This document shows, one piece after another, positions 17,630 to 25,946 of a DNA stretch of 64,000 nt (positions are counted from its first letter, which is position 1; every line of letters begins with the position of its first letter). Source of the stretch: JADHLJ01 sp038118725 (GTDB lineage: Bacteria > Pseudomonadota > Alphaproteobacteria > Thalassobaculales > Thalassobaculaceae). The position numbers and the translations under genes were made by a program. Location: assembly GCA_038118725.1 (NCBI GenBank), contig JAYOIK010000003.1, positions 36,419-100,418 of the forward strand. Reading direction: 5' to 3'. A model generated the notes under the pieces. That model saw only the letters and a list, made by a program, of their open reading frames with translations, had not been told where the DNA came from and ran no database searches.

Positions 17630-18265
17630 TCAAACCCGCTTGAACACCACCGAGAAGTTGTTCGAGGGCATGTCGATCACCCGGTCCAGAATCAGCCCGG
17701 CTGTCTTGGCCAGCGCCTCGATATCGTCGAGATCGCGGACGCCCCACGCGGGATCGCGAGCGCGCAGCGAGGCGTCGAAGGCGGCGTTGCTGTCGGTGGT
17801 GTGGACGCCGCCACGCTTGAAGGGGCCGTAGAAATGCAAGACCCCGCCCGGTGGCAGAATGCGACCGGCGCCGGCGATCAGGCCTTGGGATGTCGACCAG
17901 GGGGAAATGTGAATGACATTGGCCGAGGTGATCGCGGTGATGTTGTCCTCGGCCCGAACGTCCCATTCGGGCGCGGCGGCGTCGATGGCGCGTGGAGGCA
18001 GGGGCCTGGGCGGGTCCATGTCGGCGATCCAGGCGGCGATACTCGCGCGTTGGCCCGGATCCGGGTCGCTTGGAAGCCAGAGGCGCGGCGCCAGGGCCGG
18101 CGCGAAGGCGCTTGCATGCTGGCCGGTGCCGCTTCCGATCTCCAGGATCGTGCCGGTTTCCGGAAGGGTCTCGCGCAAGACCTCCAGGATCGCGGCGGCG
18201 TTGCGGCGGGTGGCGGGGGCGTCCCGGCGCGCGGTTTCTGAATTTTGAGGTGACAAATCGGACAT
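17630..18265 (-). CDS. DUF938 family SAM-dependent methyltransferase-like protein
   Basis: 211-residue protein of the DUF938 family, a Rossmann methyltransferase fold of unknown substrate. The SAM motif ILEIGSGTGQHASAFAPAL lies near residue 40, and the diagnostic C-terminal region is VLHFYGPFKRGGVHTTDSN and IDMPSNNFSVVFK. ATG at 18265 gives MSDLSPQNSETARRD, matching the usual start; upstream in-frame codons add 18 residues. It is divergent from the TerB-like gene, with 87 bp between. Confidence 0.9.
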   Translation of the reverse strand: MSDLSPQNSETARRDAPATRRNAAAILEVLRETLPETGTILEIGSGTGQHASAFAPALAPRLWLPSDPDPGQRASIAAWIADMDPPRPLPPRAIDAAAPEWDVRAEDNITAITSANVIHISPWSTSQGLIAGAGRILPPGGVLHFYGPFKRGGVHTTDSNAAFDASLRARDPAWGVRDLDDIEALAKTAGLILDRVIDMPSNNFSVVFKRV

Positions 18266-18352
18266 GACCGCACATGTAGTTGACCTCGGGCGGAGGGGCA
18301 ACTCCTTCACACGAAGCAACCAGGCGAGCGCGGACAGGGAGAGACGGTCATC

Positions 18353-18817
18353 ATGCTAGGTAGATTGAAGGCGGCGATCGAGGCGATGCGGGCGCCGGCG
18401 GCGGCGGAGACCCCGAGCGCCGAGCCGGCGCGGCTGGCCTGCGCGGCGGTGCTCGCGCGGGCGGCGCAGCTGGATGGGCGCCTCGACGAGGGCGAGGAGG
18501 CGGCGATGCTGCGCCTGATGACCGAGCGCTTCTCGATCGACGAGGCGGCGGCCCGCGAGATCCTGGACGAAGCGGTCGACGATCTGGACGCCAGCAACGA
18601 TATCTACCGTTATACCAAGGTGTTGCGCGATACCTTCGACGAGGCCGAGCGCATCGACTTGATGGAAATGTTGTGGGAGGTCGCCTATGCCGACGGCACC
18701 TTGCATGAGCTTGAAGCCCAACTGATGCGCCGCATGGCGGGGCTGATGTTTGTCGACGATCGCGAAAGTGGCGCGGCCCGCAAACGCGCCCTGGCGAAAC
18801 TGGGGCTTGCGGGCTAG
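18353..18817 (+). CDS. TerB family protein (tellurite resistance/stress-type)
   Basis: 154-residue all-helical TerB-like protein. Two similar helical halves carry acidic loops, AAQLDGRLDEGEEAAM and AYADGTLHELEAQLMR, the paired D/E-rich repeats of this family that may bind divalent metal. In many alphaproteobacteria an unlinked TerB-like protein like this is annotated without a tellurite phenotype. It is the first of three genes in the same direction (terB-like, fdxA, carD), with 54 bp to fdxA. The function is not established. Confidence 0.85.
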   Translation: MLGRLKAAIEAMRAPAAAETPSAEPARLACAAVLARAAQLDGRLDEGEEAAMLRLMTERFSIDEAAAREILDEAVDDLDASNDIYRYTKVLRDTFDEAERIDLMEMLWEVAYADGTLHELEAQLMRRMAGLMFVDDRESGAARKRALAKLGLAG

Positions 18818-18871
18818 GCGGGAATTCATTAGGAGAATTCCGCTGCGCCTGCTGGAAGGGAAGTTCGGATC

Positions 18872-19210
18872 ATGACGTATATCGTCAACGCCAATTGTAT
18901 TAAGTGCAAATACACGGATTGTGTCGAGGTTTGCCCCGTGGATTGCTTCTACGAGGGCGAGAACATGCTCGTCATTCATCCCGATGAGTGCATCGATTGC
19001 GGCGTTTGCGAGCCGGAATGCCCGCCCGAGGCGATCCTGCCCGATACCGAGCCGGGGGCCGAGGAGTGGGTCGAGCACAATCGTAAATATTCCGAGGAAT
19101 GGCCGAACATCACCCGGATGATCCCGCATGCCGAGGACGCCAAGTCCTATGAGGGCATGGACGGCAAGTTCGAGAAATTCTTCAGTGAGAAACCGGGTCA
19201 GGGCAACTGA
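18872..19210 (+). CDS. fdxA: Seven-iron ferredoxin FdxA
   Basis: 112-residue FdxA-type ferredoxin carrying one [3Fe-4S] and one [4Fe-4S] cluster for cytoplasmic electron transfer. The first site is CIKCKYTDCVEVCPVDC, with the second CVEVC/CP pattern, and the second site is CIDCGVCEPECP. The acidic tail with EEWPNITRMI is typical of the alphaproteobacterial protein. The start at 18872 has GGAAGG about 14 bp upstream. It precedes carD, a neighbourhood common in Rhodospirillales. The electron donor and acceptor are unknown. Confidence 0.97.
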   Translation: MTYIVNANCIKCKYTDCVEVCPVDCFYEGENMLVIHPDECIDCGVCEPECPPEAILPDTEPGAEEWVEHNRKYSEEWPNITRMIPHAEDAKSYEGMDGKFEKFFSEKPGQGN

Positions 19211-19453
19211 GGCGCGATTCGCTATCTTCCCCTACCAATCACGGCGTTTTTGTGATAGGGTGCGGACACCGGCGAGGAGTTCGCGTCGACGGCTTCTCCC
19301 ATTTCCCGATCAAGGTCGGACCCCTGGCGCGTAGCGTGGCCGCAGGGCCGCGGAGGATGCTTTTGTCCATTTGATTGCGTTGAGGTGTTTAAAGCGAAGC
19401 GGCATCGCCAATTCGGATCGGGAACCGCGTGGATGACCAGAGAGACGGCACGG

Positions 19454-19951
19454 ATGACTAAGAAAATGGAATTCAAGACCGGTGACTTCGTCGTTTACCC
19501 GACCCACGGGGTCGGCAAGATCCTTGGAACCGAAACCCAGGAAATCGCTGGAACCGAGCTTGATCTGTTGGTGATCAACTTCGAGCATGACCGCATGACC
19601 CTGCGTATTCCGGTCGCCAAAGCGCAGAATTCAGGGCTTCGCCGCCTCAGCTCGCGTAAGCAAATGGATGTCGCGCTGACCAAGCTCAAGGGGCGGGCGC
19701 GGGTGCGCCGGACCATGTGGTCGCGCCGGGCCCAGGAATACGAGGCCAAGATCAATTCCGGCGATCCGGTGTCGATCGCCGAAGTGGTGCGCGATCTTCG
19801 CCGCAACAGCTCGCAGGCCGATCAATCCTACAGCGAGCGGCAGATGTATCAGGCGGCCCTCGATCGGCTGGCGCGCGAGTTCGCGGCGATCGAAAAGATC
19901 GACGAGGAAACCGCGGCCACGCGCTTGGAAAAGATCATGAACGTCACCTAA
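19454..19951 (+). CDS. carD: CarD family transcriptional regulator (CdnL-like)
   Basis: 165-residue RNA-polymerase-binding regulator that stabilises open complexes, particularly at rRNA and stress promoters. The N-terminal Tudor-like RNAP interaction domain has FVVYPTHGVGKILG near residue 12. The C-terminal helical DNA-binding domain includes RRAQEYEAKINSGDP and ERQMYQAALDRLAREFA. ATG at 19454 is preferred; an in-frame ATG at 19433 would add seven residues. The 243-bp spacer 19211-19453 separates it from fdxA and probably carries its promoter. A weak terminator-like hairpin follows. Confidence 0.93.
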   Translation: MTKKMEFKTGDFVVYPTHGVGKILGTETQEIAGTELDLLVINFEHDRMTLRIPVAKAQNSGLRRLSSRKQMDVALTKLKGRARVRRTMWSRRAQEYEAKINSGDPVSIAEVVRDLRRNSSQADQSYSERQMYQAALDRLAREFAAIEKIDEETAATRLEKIMNVT

Positions 19952-19970
19952 TCACCGGTGATGGTCTAGG

Positions 19971-20003
19971 AACGTCGCTCTTCGGGTCGCCGTTTTCATT
20001 TTT
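19971..20003 (+). terminator. Possible Rho-independent terminator after carD
   Basis: A short imperfect stem AACGTCG/CGCCGTT encloses a TTCG tetraloop, then runs into a T-rich stretch (GTTTTCATTTTT). The stem has a mismatch, so efficiency is uncertain. The position, 20 bp past the carD stop, fits. Confidence 0.4.
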
Positions 20004-20072
20004 AGCTGATTTCTCGCCGCGCCCGTTGTCGCGCGCGCGTCCATACGGCAGGATTGAGAGCCGAGGGAGGGC

Positions 20073-20897
20073 GTGGGCGCCGTGGCATTGGACGAGACAC
20101 GTTTCGCGATTTTGACGCCTACAAGGCGGATCTGGGCGATCGCGCCGGTCCGTGGCGCGGCGTCGTTGTTGCGGGAGATCCACGCGGGTATCGAAGCGCG
20201 TTTCCAGCGCGGCGACCGGATTGTCTATCTTGGCGATATCATAGGCGTCGGCTCGGATGTCGTCGGCGCCGTCGACGAGGTGCTGCGGTTCCGGCGTTGG
20301 GTGCTCGCCCAGCCACCCTTTACCCATCCCGATGATGTGGTGGTATTGCGTGGCAGCCAGGAAGAGATGTGGCGCAACCTGTTGCAAATCCAGTTCGCGG
20401 CGGCGGCGGGAGAGACCCTGCAATGGATGGAGAAACGCGGGGTCGGCGCGACCGTCGAGGCCTATGGCGGACGCTTAGCCGAGGGTATCGCGGCGGCGCG
20501 CGACGGGCCGACGGCGATCGCGCAATGGACCTCGCGGCTTCGCATCGGCCTCAGGGCCTCGGCCGGCCATGGTCTCTTTCACGCCATGCTGAAACGAGCG
20601 GCGATCACCAGTGACGGTGGCATGCTGTTCGTGAATGCCGGGCTCGATCCGGCGCGTGGCCTCGGCGAGCAGGGCGACCGTTTCTGGTGGGACGCGGGCG
20701 GTCCCGATCGCATGACTGGGCCGCATCCCGAGGCTCGTTTGGTGGTTCGCGGGGCCGATCCCGAACGCCGCGGCGTCGTCCGCGAGACGCACTGGCTTGG
20801 CCTGGATGACGGAAGCGGCGAGGGAGGCGCCCTCAACGCGCTTTGCCTCTCACCCGACGGTGAGGTGCTGGAAACCCTTACCGCCGGGCCGTCATAG
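20073..20897 (+). CDS. Metallophosphoesterase-like protein lacking metal ligands
   Basis: 274-residue protein with the layout of a PrpA/ApaH-type calcineurin-like phosphatase but with degenerate motifs. GDIHG is replaced by APVRG (residues 24-28). GDYxDRG is replaced by GDIIGVG (54-60), keeping only the first aspartate. GNHEE becomes GSQEE (94-98), and VHAG becomes VNAG (187-190). The fold is thus recognisable, but the two-metal centre is almost certainly lost. GTG at 20073 is used; GTG at 20082 is better spaced from GGGAGG. It lies downstream of carD and convergent with the M48 protease gene. A scaffold or sensor role is inference only. Confidence 0.72.
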   Translation: MGAVALDETRFAILTPTRRIWAIAPVRGAASLLREIHAGIEARFQRGDRIVYLGDIIGVGSDVVGAVDEVLRFRRWVLAQPPFTHPDDVVVLRGSQEEMWRNLLQIQFAAAAGETLQWMEKRGVGATVEAYGGRLAEGIAAARDGPTAIAQWTSRLRIGLRASAGHGLFHAMLKRAAITSDGGMLFVNAGLDPARGLGEQGDRFWWDAGGPDRMTGPHPEARLVVRGADPERRGVVRETHWLGLDDGSGEGGALNALCLSPDGEVLETLTAGPS

Positions 20898-20911
20898 AGA
20901 GTGCTATCGGG

Positions 20912-22414
20912 TTATAGCGGCGTTCGTATCAACTTCACCAGAGTGCCGGTGCTCGGCTCTTGGTTCGCGGCCAGTCCGTTCAGGACCTGGAACGCGCGTT
21001 CCGCTTGCGCGCGAGACTTTGAGGATCGGGAAGGGGCTTGGGAAAGAGCCGCGACGGTTTCCCCCGGCTGGACCCGATGAGTGACGATCCGCCGGGTGGG
21101 TAAACGGTCGGGAGCGACAGCCGGAATGGTTTCCAAACTATAGGTCATGCGCCGCATCGCCACCGACGCCCGCCCAGCCGCGCCGCCCGGCATGAGGATC
21201 TTGAAACGCAGCATCTTCTTGGGCGAGAGCCGAACCGCGACGAGTCGTATCTCAACGGTGCCGCGCGCGGTTCGCGCTTTGAGGGCGGCGGTCGCCGCGT
21301 CGAGGCCGTTGATATTCAGGCGCTCCAATCCGGAGAGCCTGGTCCGCGTGGCCCAAACGCCCGCAAGATAACGAGAGGGTGACACACCGGACGTGGTCGG
21401 CGCTTCGTCGAGTCTCGCCTGAACATTGCCCGGCCCCTGTATTAGGACCCGCCCATTGGACGCCTGCATTCGATAGCTGTCCGGCGCGCTGAACCGATAG
21501 CCGGCGACATGCTGTATGAAGGTCTGGCCGCGGATCTCTCCCTTGGCCGGGTCCGGGCCGTGCAGCAGACCGTCAATGCGCCGCAGATAGGCCTCTGTTC
21601 CGATCCGACCACCTTGATCCGGGTTCACCAGCGCGGCTCTCATGGCGCGGTCGACCCGATCAATGGTTCTGGGGTGAGTGCCCAGCAGTTGAAATTGATC
21701 CGGATTCTGACCAGTTCCCGCCTGTTCGGAGGCCAGAATGGCGTGCTCCCGGAGCTTGGCGAGGAATTGAGGCACGCCGGTGGGATCATATCCCGCTCTG
21801 GATAGATAGCGGATTCCCAAGGTGTCCGCCTCGAATTCCTGATCGCGGGAATAGCTGGAGAGAAAGATCTTTCCGCCGAGGTCGAAGGCTTCGCCGAACC
21901 CTTTCGCGTCAGTGGCGCGCAGCAACATGCCGCCGAGTTGCGCCACGGAGGCCCAGCTGTAGCGTTGGGCCGCGTGACGTGCGGTCACATGCCCGATCTC
22001 GTGCGCCAGGACGCCGGCCAGTTGCGCCTCGTTGTCGGCAAGGGCGATCAGCCCCCGGGTCACGTAGATGAAGCCGCCCGGCAACGCGAAGGCGTTTACG
22101 TCCGGCGCGTTTAGAACCGTGAAGGTAAACTTGATGTCCGGCAATTCGGCGTTGGCGGCGAGGGCTTGGCCTATCCGATCCACGTAGTCGTGCAGTGGCT
22201 CGTCTTCGTATCGCCCGCCCAATTGCTCCCGGATCATCGGGTCTTGCTGGCGCCCGACACGACGTTCCTGATCCGGCGACATGAAGGCGGTGAAGCTGCG
22301 CTGACCGGTCGCCGGGTTGACGGTGCAGGCGTGCAACCCGGTCATTGCGGCAAGCACGGCGATCAACGCCAAGACCCGGCCGGCGCGGCGTATCGATCCG
22401 ATACGGTAACTCAT
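20912..22414 (-). CDS. M48 family zinc metalloprotease lipoprotein (BepA/LoiP-like)
   Basis: 500-residue envelope protease probably involved in outer-membrane protein quality control. The signal sequence ends in lipobox LHAC near residue 31. The zinc site HEIGH is in VLAHEIGHVTARHAAQ, followed by the third-ligand region DQEFEADTLGIRY. Past residue 300 comes a long C-terminal region ending in a LysM-like HRVQPGETVAALS segment, probably peptidoglycan-binding. ATG at 22414 is selected because the signal peptide starts there. The SNase-like gene lies immediately upstream, 44 bp away, likely one operon. Confidence 0.92.
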   Translation of the reverse strand: MSYRIGSIRRAGRVLALIAVLAAMTGLHACTVNPATGQRSFTAFMSPDQERRVGRQQDPMIREQLGGRYEDEPLHDYVDRIGQALAANAELPDIKFTFTVLNAPDVNAFALPGGFIYVTRGLIALADNEAQLAGVLAHEIGHVTARHAAQRYSWASVAQLGGMLLRATDAKGFGEAFDLGGKIFLSSYSRDQEFEADTLGIRYLSRAGYDPTGVPQFLAKLREHAILASEQAGTGQNPDQFQLLGTHPRTIDRVDRAMRAALVNPDQGGRIGTEAYLRRIDGLLHGPDPAKGEIRGQTFIQHVAGYRFSAPDSYRMQASNGRVLIQGPGNVQARLDEAPTTSGVSPSRYLAGVWATRTRLSGLERLNINGLDAATAALKARTARGTVEIRLVAVRLSPKKMLRFKILMPGGAAGRASVAMRRMTYSLETIPAVAPDRLPTRRIVTHRVQPGETVAALSQAPSRSSKSRAQAERAFQVLNGLAANQEPSTGTLVKLIRTPL

Positions 22415-22458
22415 GATCCCTCTCCCGCGGCCGTGGGTTGGATCACGGCGCGCATGCG

Positions 22459-23280
22459 CTACTCCGGTAATATTTCGAGTTGTTCGGGATGGGTCAATTG
22501 GATCAACGGGCCGTTCCTCAGGGTCACCCAGCCGCGCGCCCGCACGCGCCGCCCCGCGAGGCCGGCGAGATCGACGCCCTGTTGCTCGAAACGGCGCCGA
22601 TCCCTTGGAGAGATGCTGAAGGTGAAGTCCGTACGCCAATCCTGTCCGAAGTTTAGATAGGCTCGGCCCTTTATCACGACGGCGGAAACCACTCGGCCCT
22701 CGACGATCTGAAAGGTGTCAATGTCGCGTCGGGTCTCATATGGATTGCGAACGCGAAAGGCGCGTTCCTTCCAGATCCCGGCCTTGGCCGCGCGCGCCGC
22801 CTTTTCCAGCGCTAGCATCTCGGCCGCCAGGAGCGTGGTGTCCCGCGTGGTCGCGACCATCGCCAAGCCTCGCTCTAGAAGGTGAGCGTGCAGCCAGCCG
22901 CCGTCCGCGAGGCAGGGATGGGCGAGCATGCGGTCGTATCGGTCGCGGCGCTTGGGAACGAGATGGAGATCCAGCGTTTTACCCTTGGTGAGCTCTTCCA
23001 AGACCCGCCGCGCTTCCTCGGCGAGGGGTTGAGCCGGTTCATGACCCAGCGCGGCTCTTGGCAGATTGATGCCGGCGAGACGAATTTCCCGCCCGCCGAC
23101 TTCCCGCAGGGTGCCGTCGACCGCGACGGCCTGGATGGTCACCCGCGGGCCGGGATCGAGATTTCCAGGAACGCAGTCGGCGGCCTTGGCCGCCCATGGC
23201 GCCGCCGTGAGAAGAGCGACCATGAGCGCGAAACCGACTAGGCGCGGAAATGCGCCGGGATGCGGAAGCCAAGTGTTCAT
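22459..23280 (-). CDS. Thermonuclease-fold (SNase-like) exported protein with degenerate active site
   Basis: 273 residues with a signal peptide of about 33 residues ending AAKA. The SNase-like OB fold spans about residues 45-165 (IRLAGINLPRA ... DRYDRMLAHPCL), followed by an extra C-terminal domain. In active nucleases the first motif is RLxGIDxPE; here the aspartate is N72 and the glutamate is R75, and the DGDT metal loop is shortened to VDGTLRE. R67 and R117 match the two catalytic arginines. Nuclease activity is therefore doubtful. It sits 44 bp upstream of the M48 protease lipoprotein, which suggests a shared envelope role. Confidence 0.82.
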   Translation of the reverse strand: MNTWLPHPGAFPRLVGFALMVALLTAAPWAAKAADCVPGNLDPGPRVTIQAVAVDGTLREVGGREIRLAGINLPRAALGHEPAQPLAEEARRVLEELTKGKTLDLHLVPKRRDRYDRMLAHPCLADGGWLHAHLLERGLAMVATTRDTTLLAAEMLALEKAARAAKAGIWKERAFRVRNPYETRRDIDTFQIVEGRVVSAVVIKGRAYLNFGQDWRTDFTFSISPRDRRRFEQQGVDLAGLAGRRVRARGWVTLRNGPLIQLTHPEQLEILPE

Positions 23281-23387
23281 CCGCGTATGTCATGCGCTTC
23301 AAGGCGAGGCGTCAAGCGCCGCGAGTTCCCCGGCGATAGCGGTGGTGGGGGCATCGGGGGAGGTGGCCACCGTCGCCCTACCCCTCT

Positions 23388-23790
23388 CGTCGCCCTGGCG
23401 CAAGGCGGGACCTCGCGATGGATGTCCTTGCGGCAATCGTTTGATCACGCGGAACCGCCCGAGGCCCTGCCGTTCGCCAGGGCGACGGGGATGTGTAAGG
23501 CATGGTGTTGGCGCGGGATTGCCCCGCGCTTTCGAAAACGTCGTCCTGGCGCAAGGCGGGACCTCGCGATGGATGTCCTTGCGGCAACCGTTTGACCACG
23601 CGGAACCATCCGAGGCCCTGCCGTTCGCCAGGGCGACGGGGATGTGTAGGGCATGGTGTTTTGGGGGATTGCCCCTCGGTTTCGAAAACGTCGTCCTGGC
23701 GCAAGGCAGGACCTCGCGACGGGTGCCCCAGACGGTATTCGTTGATCACGTGGAACCGCCCGAGGTCCTGGCTTTCGCCTGGACGACGGG
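23388..23790. repeat. Tandem array of three palindromic elements, about 150 bp period
   Basis: Three units begin at 23388, 23539 and 23689. Each has a left arm CGTCGYCCTGGCGCAAGGC and, about 75 bp later, an inverted right arm such as CCGTTCGCCAGGGCGACGGG. Units 1 and 2 are almost identical, including the spacer with ATGTGTARGGCATGGTGTT; unit 3 is more diverged. They fill the 525-bp spacer between the SNase-like gene and cinA, which has no other feature. The arms match copies near 9.9, 27.7 and 29.5 kb. Confidence 0.85.
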
Positions 23791-23805
23791 GAAAGCGAGG
23801 CCCAG

Positions 23806-25074
23806 CTATCGACGTCCGCCGGCGAAGGGGGTGTTGCCGTCGCGGCCGAGGATGCGCAGGCGCAGGAAGTTCAGCAGGCTGATCACGCCGTATTCCCGGA
23901 CCCGATGGCGGTCCCCGGGCAGGTGGGTCATCTGCGCCTCGATGTGATCGCCGAAAGCGATGCCGAGATGGACGGTTCCGGCGGCCTGGCCCTCTTGTTC
24001 GGCTGGGCCGGCGACGCCGGTGGTCGAGATTCCGACATCGGCGTTCAGGCGCTTGCGCACGCCGTCGGCCATGGCACGGGCCGCGTCGGGGGTAACCACC
24101 GGTCCTTCCGGGACGTCAAGTAGATCGAACTTCACCTCGCTTGCATAAGCGACCACTCCGCCGCGCAGCACGTCGCTGGAGCCTGGAACCGAGGTCAGGC
24201 GCGCGCCGACCATGCCGCCGGTCACGGACTCGGCCACCGCCAGGGTCATGCCGCGCTCGCGCAGCAATTGCAGGACAACCGACTCCATGGTCTCGTCGTC
24301 GGCGCCGAAGACATATTCGCCGATCACCTCGCGAACCGCCGCTTCCTCCTCGGCGAGCACCCGCGTGGCTGCTTCCTCGGTTTCGGCCTTGACCGTGACC
24401 CGGACCTTGAGACCCTCGATGCCGCTGGCCTGGAAGGCGATGGTCGCGCGTCCGCTGGCGTCAAGCTCGGCCATCCGGTCGGTCAGCATCTCGTCCAGCC
24501 CGGACTCGGTTTGGCCCCAGGTTTTCAGCACCCGGCTCTTGATCACCGCCGTCACGCCGGAGCGGCGCTGCAGATCCGGGATCACGCATTCCTCGCACAT
24601 CATCTTCATTTCGAAGGGCACGCCCGGTACCGCGTAGATCACCTTGTCGCCGACCGGACAGATCAGCCCCGGTGCCGTGCCCGGCATCTGCGGGATCGCC
24701 ATGCCGCCGTCGGGGATATCGGCTTGGCGAAGATTGTTCTCCGACATGACCCGTCCGCGCGATTCAAAGCGATGGCGGATGCGATCGGCGATCTCGTCGT
24801 CGCGGGTGAGACCGACGCCCATGACCTCGGCGATCACCTCGCGGGTGATATCGTCCTGGGTCGGGCCGAGGCCGCCGCTGACAATCACCGCGTCCGAGCG
24901 GTCGAGCGCCTGCTGAATCGTGTCGCGCATGCGCTGGCGGTTGTCGCCGATGGTGACATGATAGAGGCAGTCGATGCCGGCCAGCGCCAATTGCTCGCCG
25001 ATCCAGGCGGCGTTCGAGTTGACGATCTGGCCCAGCAACAACTCGGTGCCGATGGCAACGAATTCACAACGCAT
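23806..25074 (-). CDS. cinA: CinA family protein (competence/damage-inducible; ADP-ribose pyrophosphatase and NMN deamidase domains)
   Basis: 422-residue two-domain CinA. The N-terminal MoCF/COG1058 domain is residues 1-170, with IGTELLLGQIVNSNAAWI and VSGGLGPTQDDITREV. The C-terminal CinA domain (about 260-405) has AVAESVTGGMVGARLTSVPG, GGVVAYASEVK and the GVAGPAEQEGQ motif typical of NMN amidohydrolases. It recycles pyridine nucleotide by-products in the cytoplasm. It is the last gene of a minus-strand run and starts 17 bp after the shikimate-dehydrogenase-like gene. Full-length two-domain form. Confidence 0.95.
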   Translation of the reverse strand: MRCEFVAIGTELLLGQIVNSNAAWIGEQLALAGIDCLYHVTIGDNRQRMRDTIQQALDRSDAVIVSGGLGPTQDDITREVIAEVMGVGLTRDDEIADRIRHRFESRGRVMSENNLRQADIPDGGMAIPQMPGTAPGLICPVGDKVIYAVPGVPFEMKMMCEECVIPDLQRRSGVTAVIKSRVLKTWGQTESGLDEMLTDRMAELDASGRATIAFQASGIEGLKVRVTVKAETEEAATRVLAEEEAAVREVIGEYVFGADDETMESVVLQLLRERGMTLAVAESVTGGMVGARLTSVPGSSDVLRGGVVAYASEVKFDLLDVPEGPVVTPDAARAMADGVRKRLNADVGISTTGVAGPAEQEGQAAGTVHLGIAFGDHIEAQMTHLPGDRHRVREYGVISLLNFLRLRILGRDGNTPFAGGRR

Positions 25075-25091
25075 GACCTTGTCCCCAAGTG

Positions 25092-25946
25092 TTAGCTCGT
25101 TAGCGTGCCCGGCGCCACGACGCCAAGCCGCTCCAGGAAAATCGGTTGTTGGGCATCGGCCATTTCGTTGCCCCGTTGTATCGGACAGCCCCTGGCCCTG
25201 GCGGCTTCAAGAAAGCGCGTCATTGGCGGCTTGGTCACCGCGTCCGCGACCATGGCGTCCGTTCTGATTCCATCAAGAGGAAAGGGCAGGGGGTCGTCCG
25301 GCTTCATGCCCATGGGCGTGGCGTTGGCGAGAATATCGATCTCCGTCGGGTTGCCCGCTTCGTCGGAGATATCGACGTTCGGATAGTGTCCCCGCAGGCT
25401 CGCCAGAAGCGTCTCTCGCCTTGCCGTATCGATATCCAGCACCGCCAGCCGTTTGGCGCCGTTATCCGCGACGGCATGGGCGATGGCGCTTCCCGCGCCG
25501 CCGGCGCCGATCAGAACGAAGCGCTTGCCGGTGACATTGACGCCATGCTTGGCCAGGGCCGCGAGAAACCCGAGTCCATCCGTCATGTCTCCGATCAGAC
25601 GCCCGTCCTCGGTCCGTTGCACCAGATTACAGGCGCCGATGCGCTTGGCCCTGTCGGACGCTTCATCGCAATTGGCGAGCGCGGCCTGTTTGTGCGGCAC
25701 CGTTACCCCGACGCCGCCACAATTCTTCCAACCCCGGAGCATGGCGAAGAAGCCGTTCACGGCGCTTGGCAGTATATCCATGGCAACCATGGCACCGTCG
25801 TAATCATGATCGGCGATATACCCGTTGAAGACGGTCGGCGAGCGAACCTGCGCGATCGGGTGGCCGATGATCGCGTAGAACCGTGACGTGCCGGTCAGGA
25901 TATGACGGCCCGCCGTGCCCGCGTTGCTGTCGCCGCCGGCGCTCAT
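25092..25946 (-). CDS. Shikimate dehydrogenase family protein, catabolic-type
   Basis: 284-residue NAD(P)-dependent dehydrogenase of the AroE superfamily. The substrate lysine is in VTVPHKQ, the partner aspartate is in DMTDGLGF, and the nucleotide loop is LIGAGGAGSAIA. The substrate loop reads HPIAQVRSPTVFN rather than the HSLSPxxHN of biosynthetic AroE, as in SDH-like/quinate-type paralogues. It overlaps the lactonase gene by 4 bp (ATGA). Coupling with two SMP-30 lactonases suggests use of a cyclic polyol or sugar acid. A role in aromatic biosynthesis cannot be excluded. Confidence 0.87.
   Translation of the reverse strand: MSAGGDSNAGTAGRHILTGTSRFYAIIGHPIAQVRSPTVFNGYIADHDYDGAMVAMDILPSAVNGFFAMLRGWKNCGGVGVTVPHKQAALANCDEASDRAKRIGACNLVQRTEDGRLIGDMTDGLGFLAALAKHGVNVTGKRFVLIGAGGAGSAIAHAVADNGAKRLAVLDIDTARRETLLASLRGHYPNVDISDEAGNPTEIDILANATPMGMKPDDPLPFPLDGIRTDAMVADAVTKPPMTRFLEAARARGCPIQRGNEMADAQQPIFLERLGVVAPGTLTS

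Noticed and set aside
18353..18817. Tellurite resistance locus
   Set aside because: Only a lone TerB-like protein is present, with no TerC, TerD, TerZ or TerA genes. Such proteins are common without any tellurite role.
23388..23790. Possible CRISPR array because of regular spacing
   Set aside because: The period is about 150 bp, units are palindromic, spacers between units are near-identical rather than unique, and no cas genes are present.
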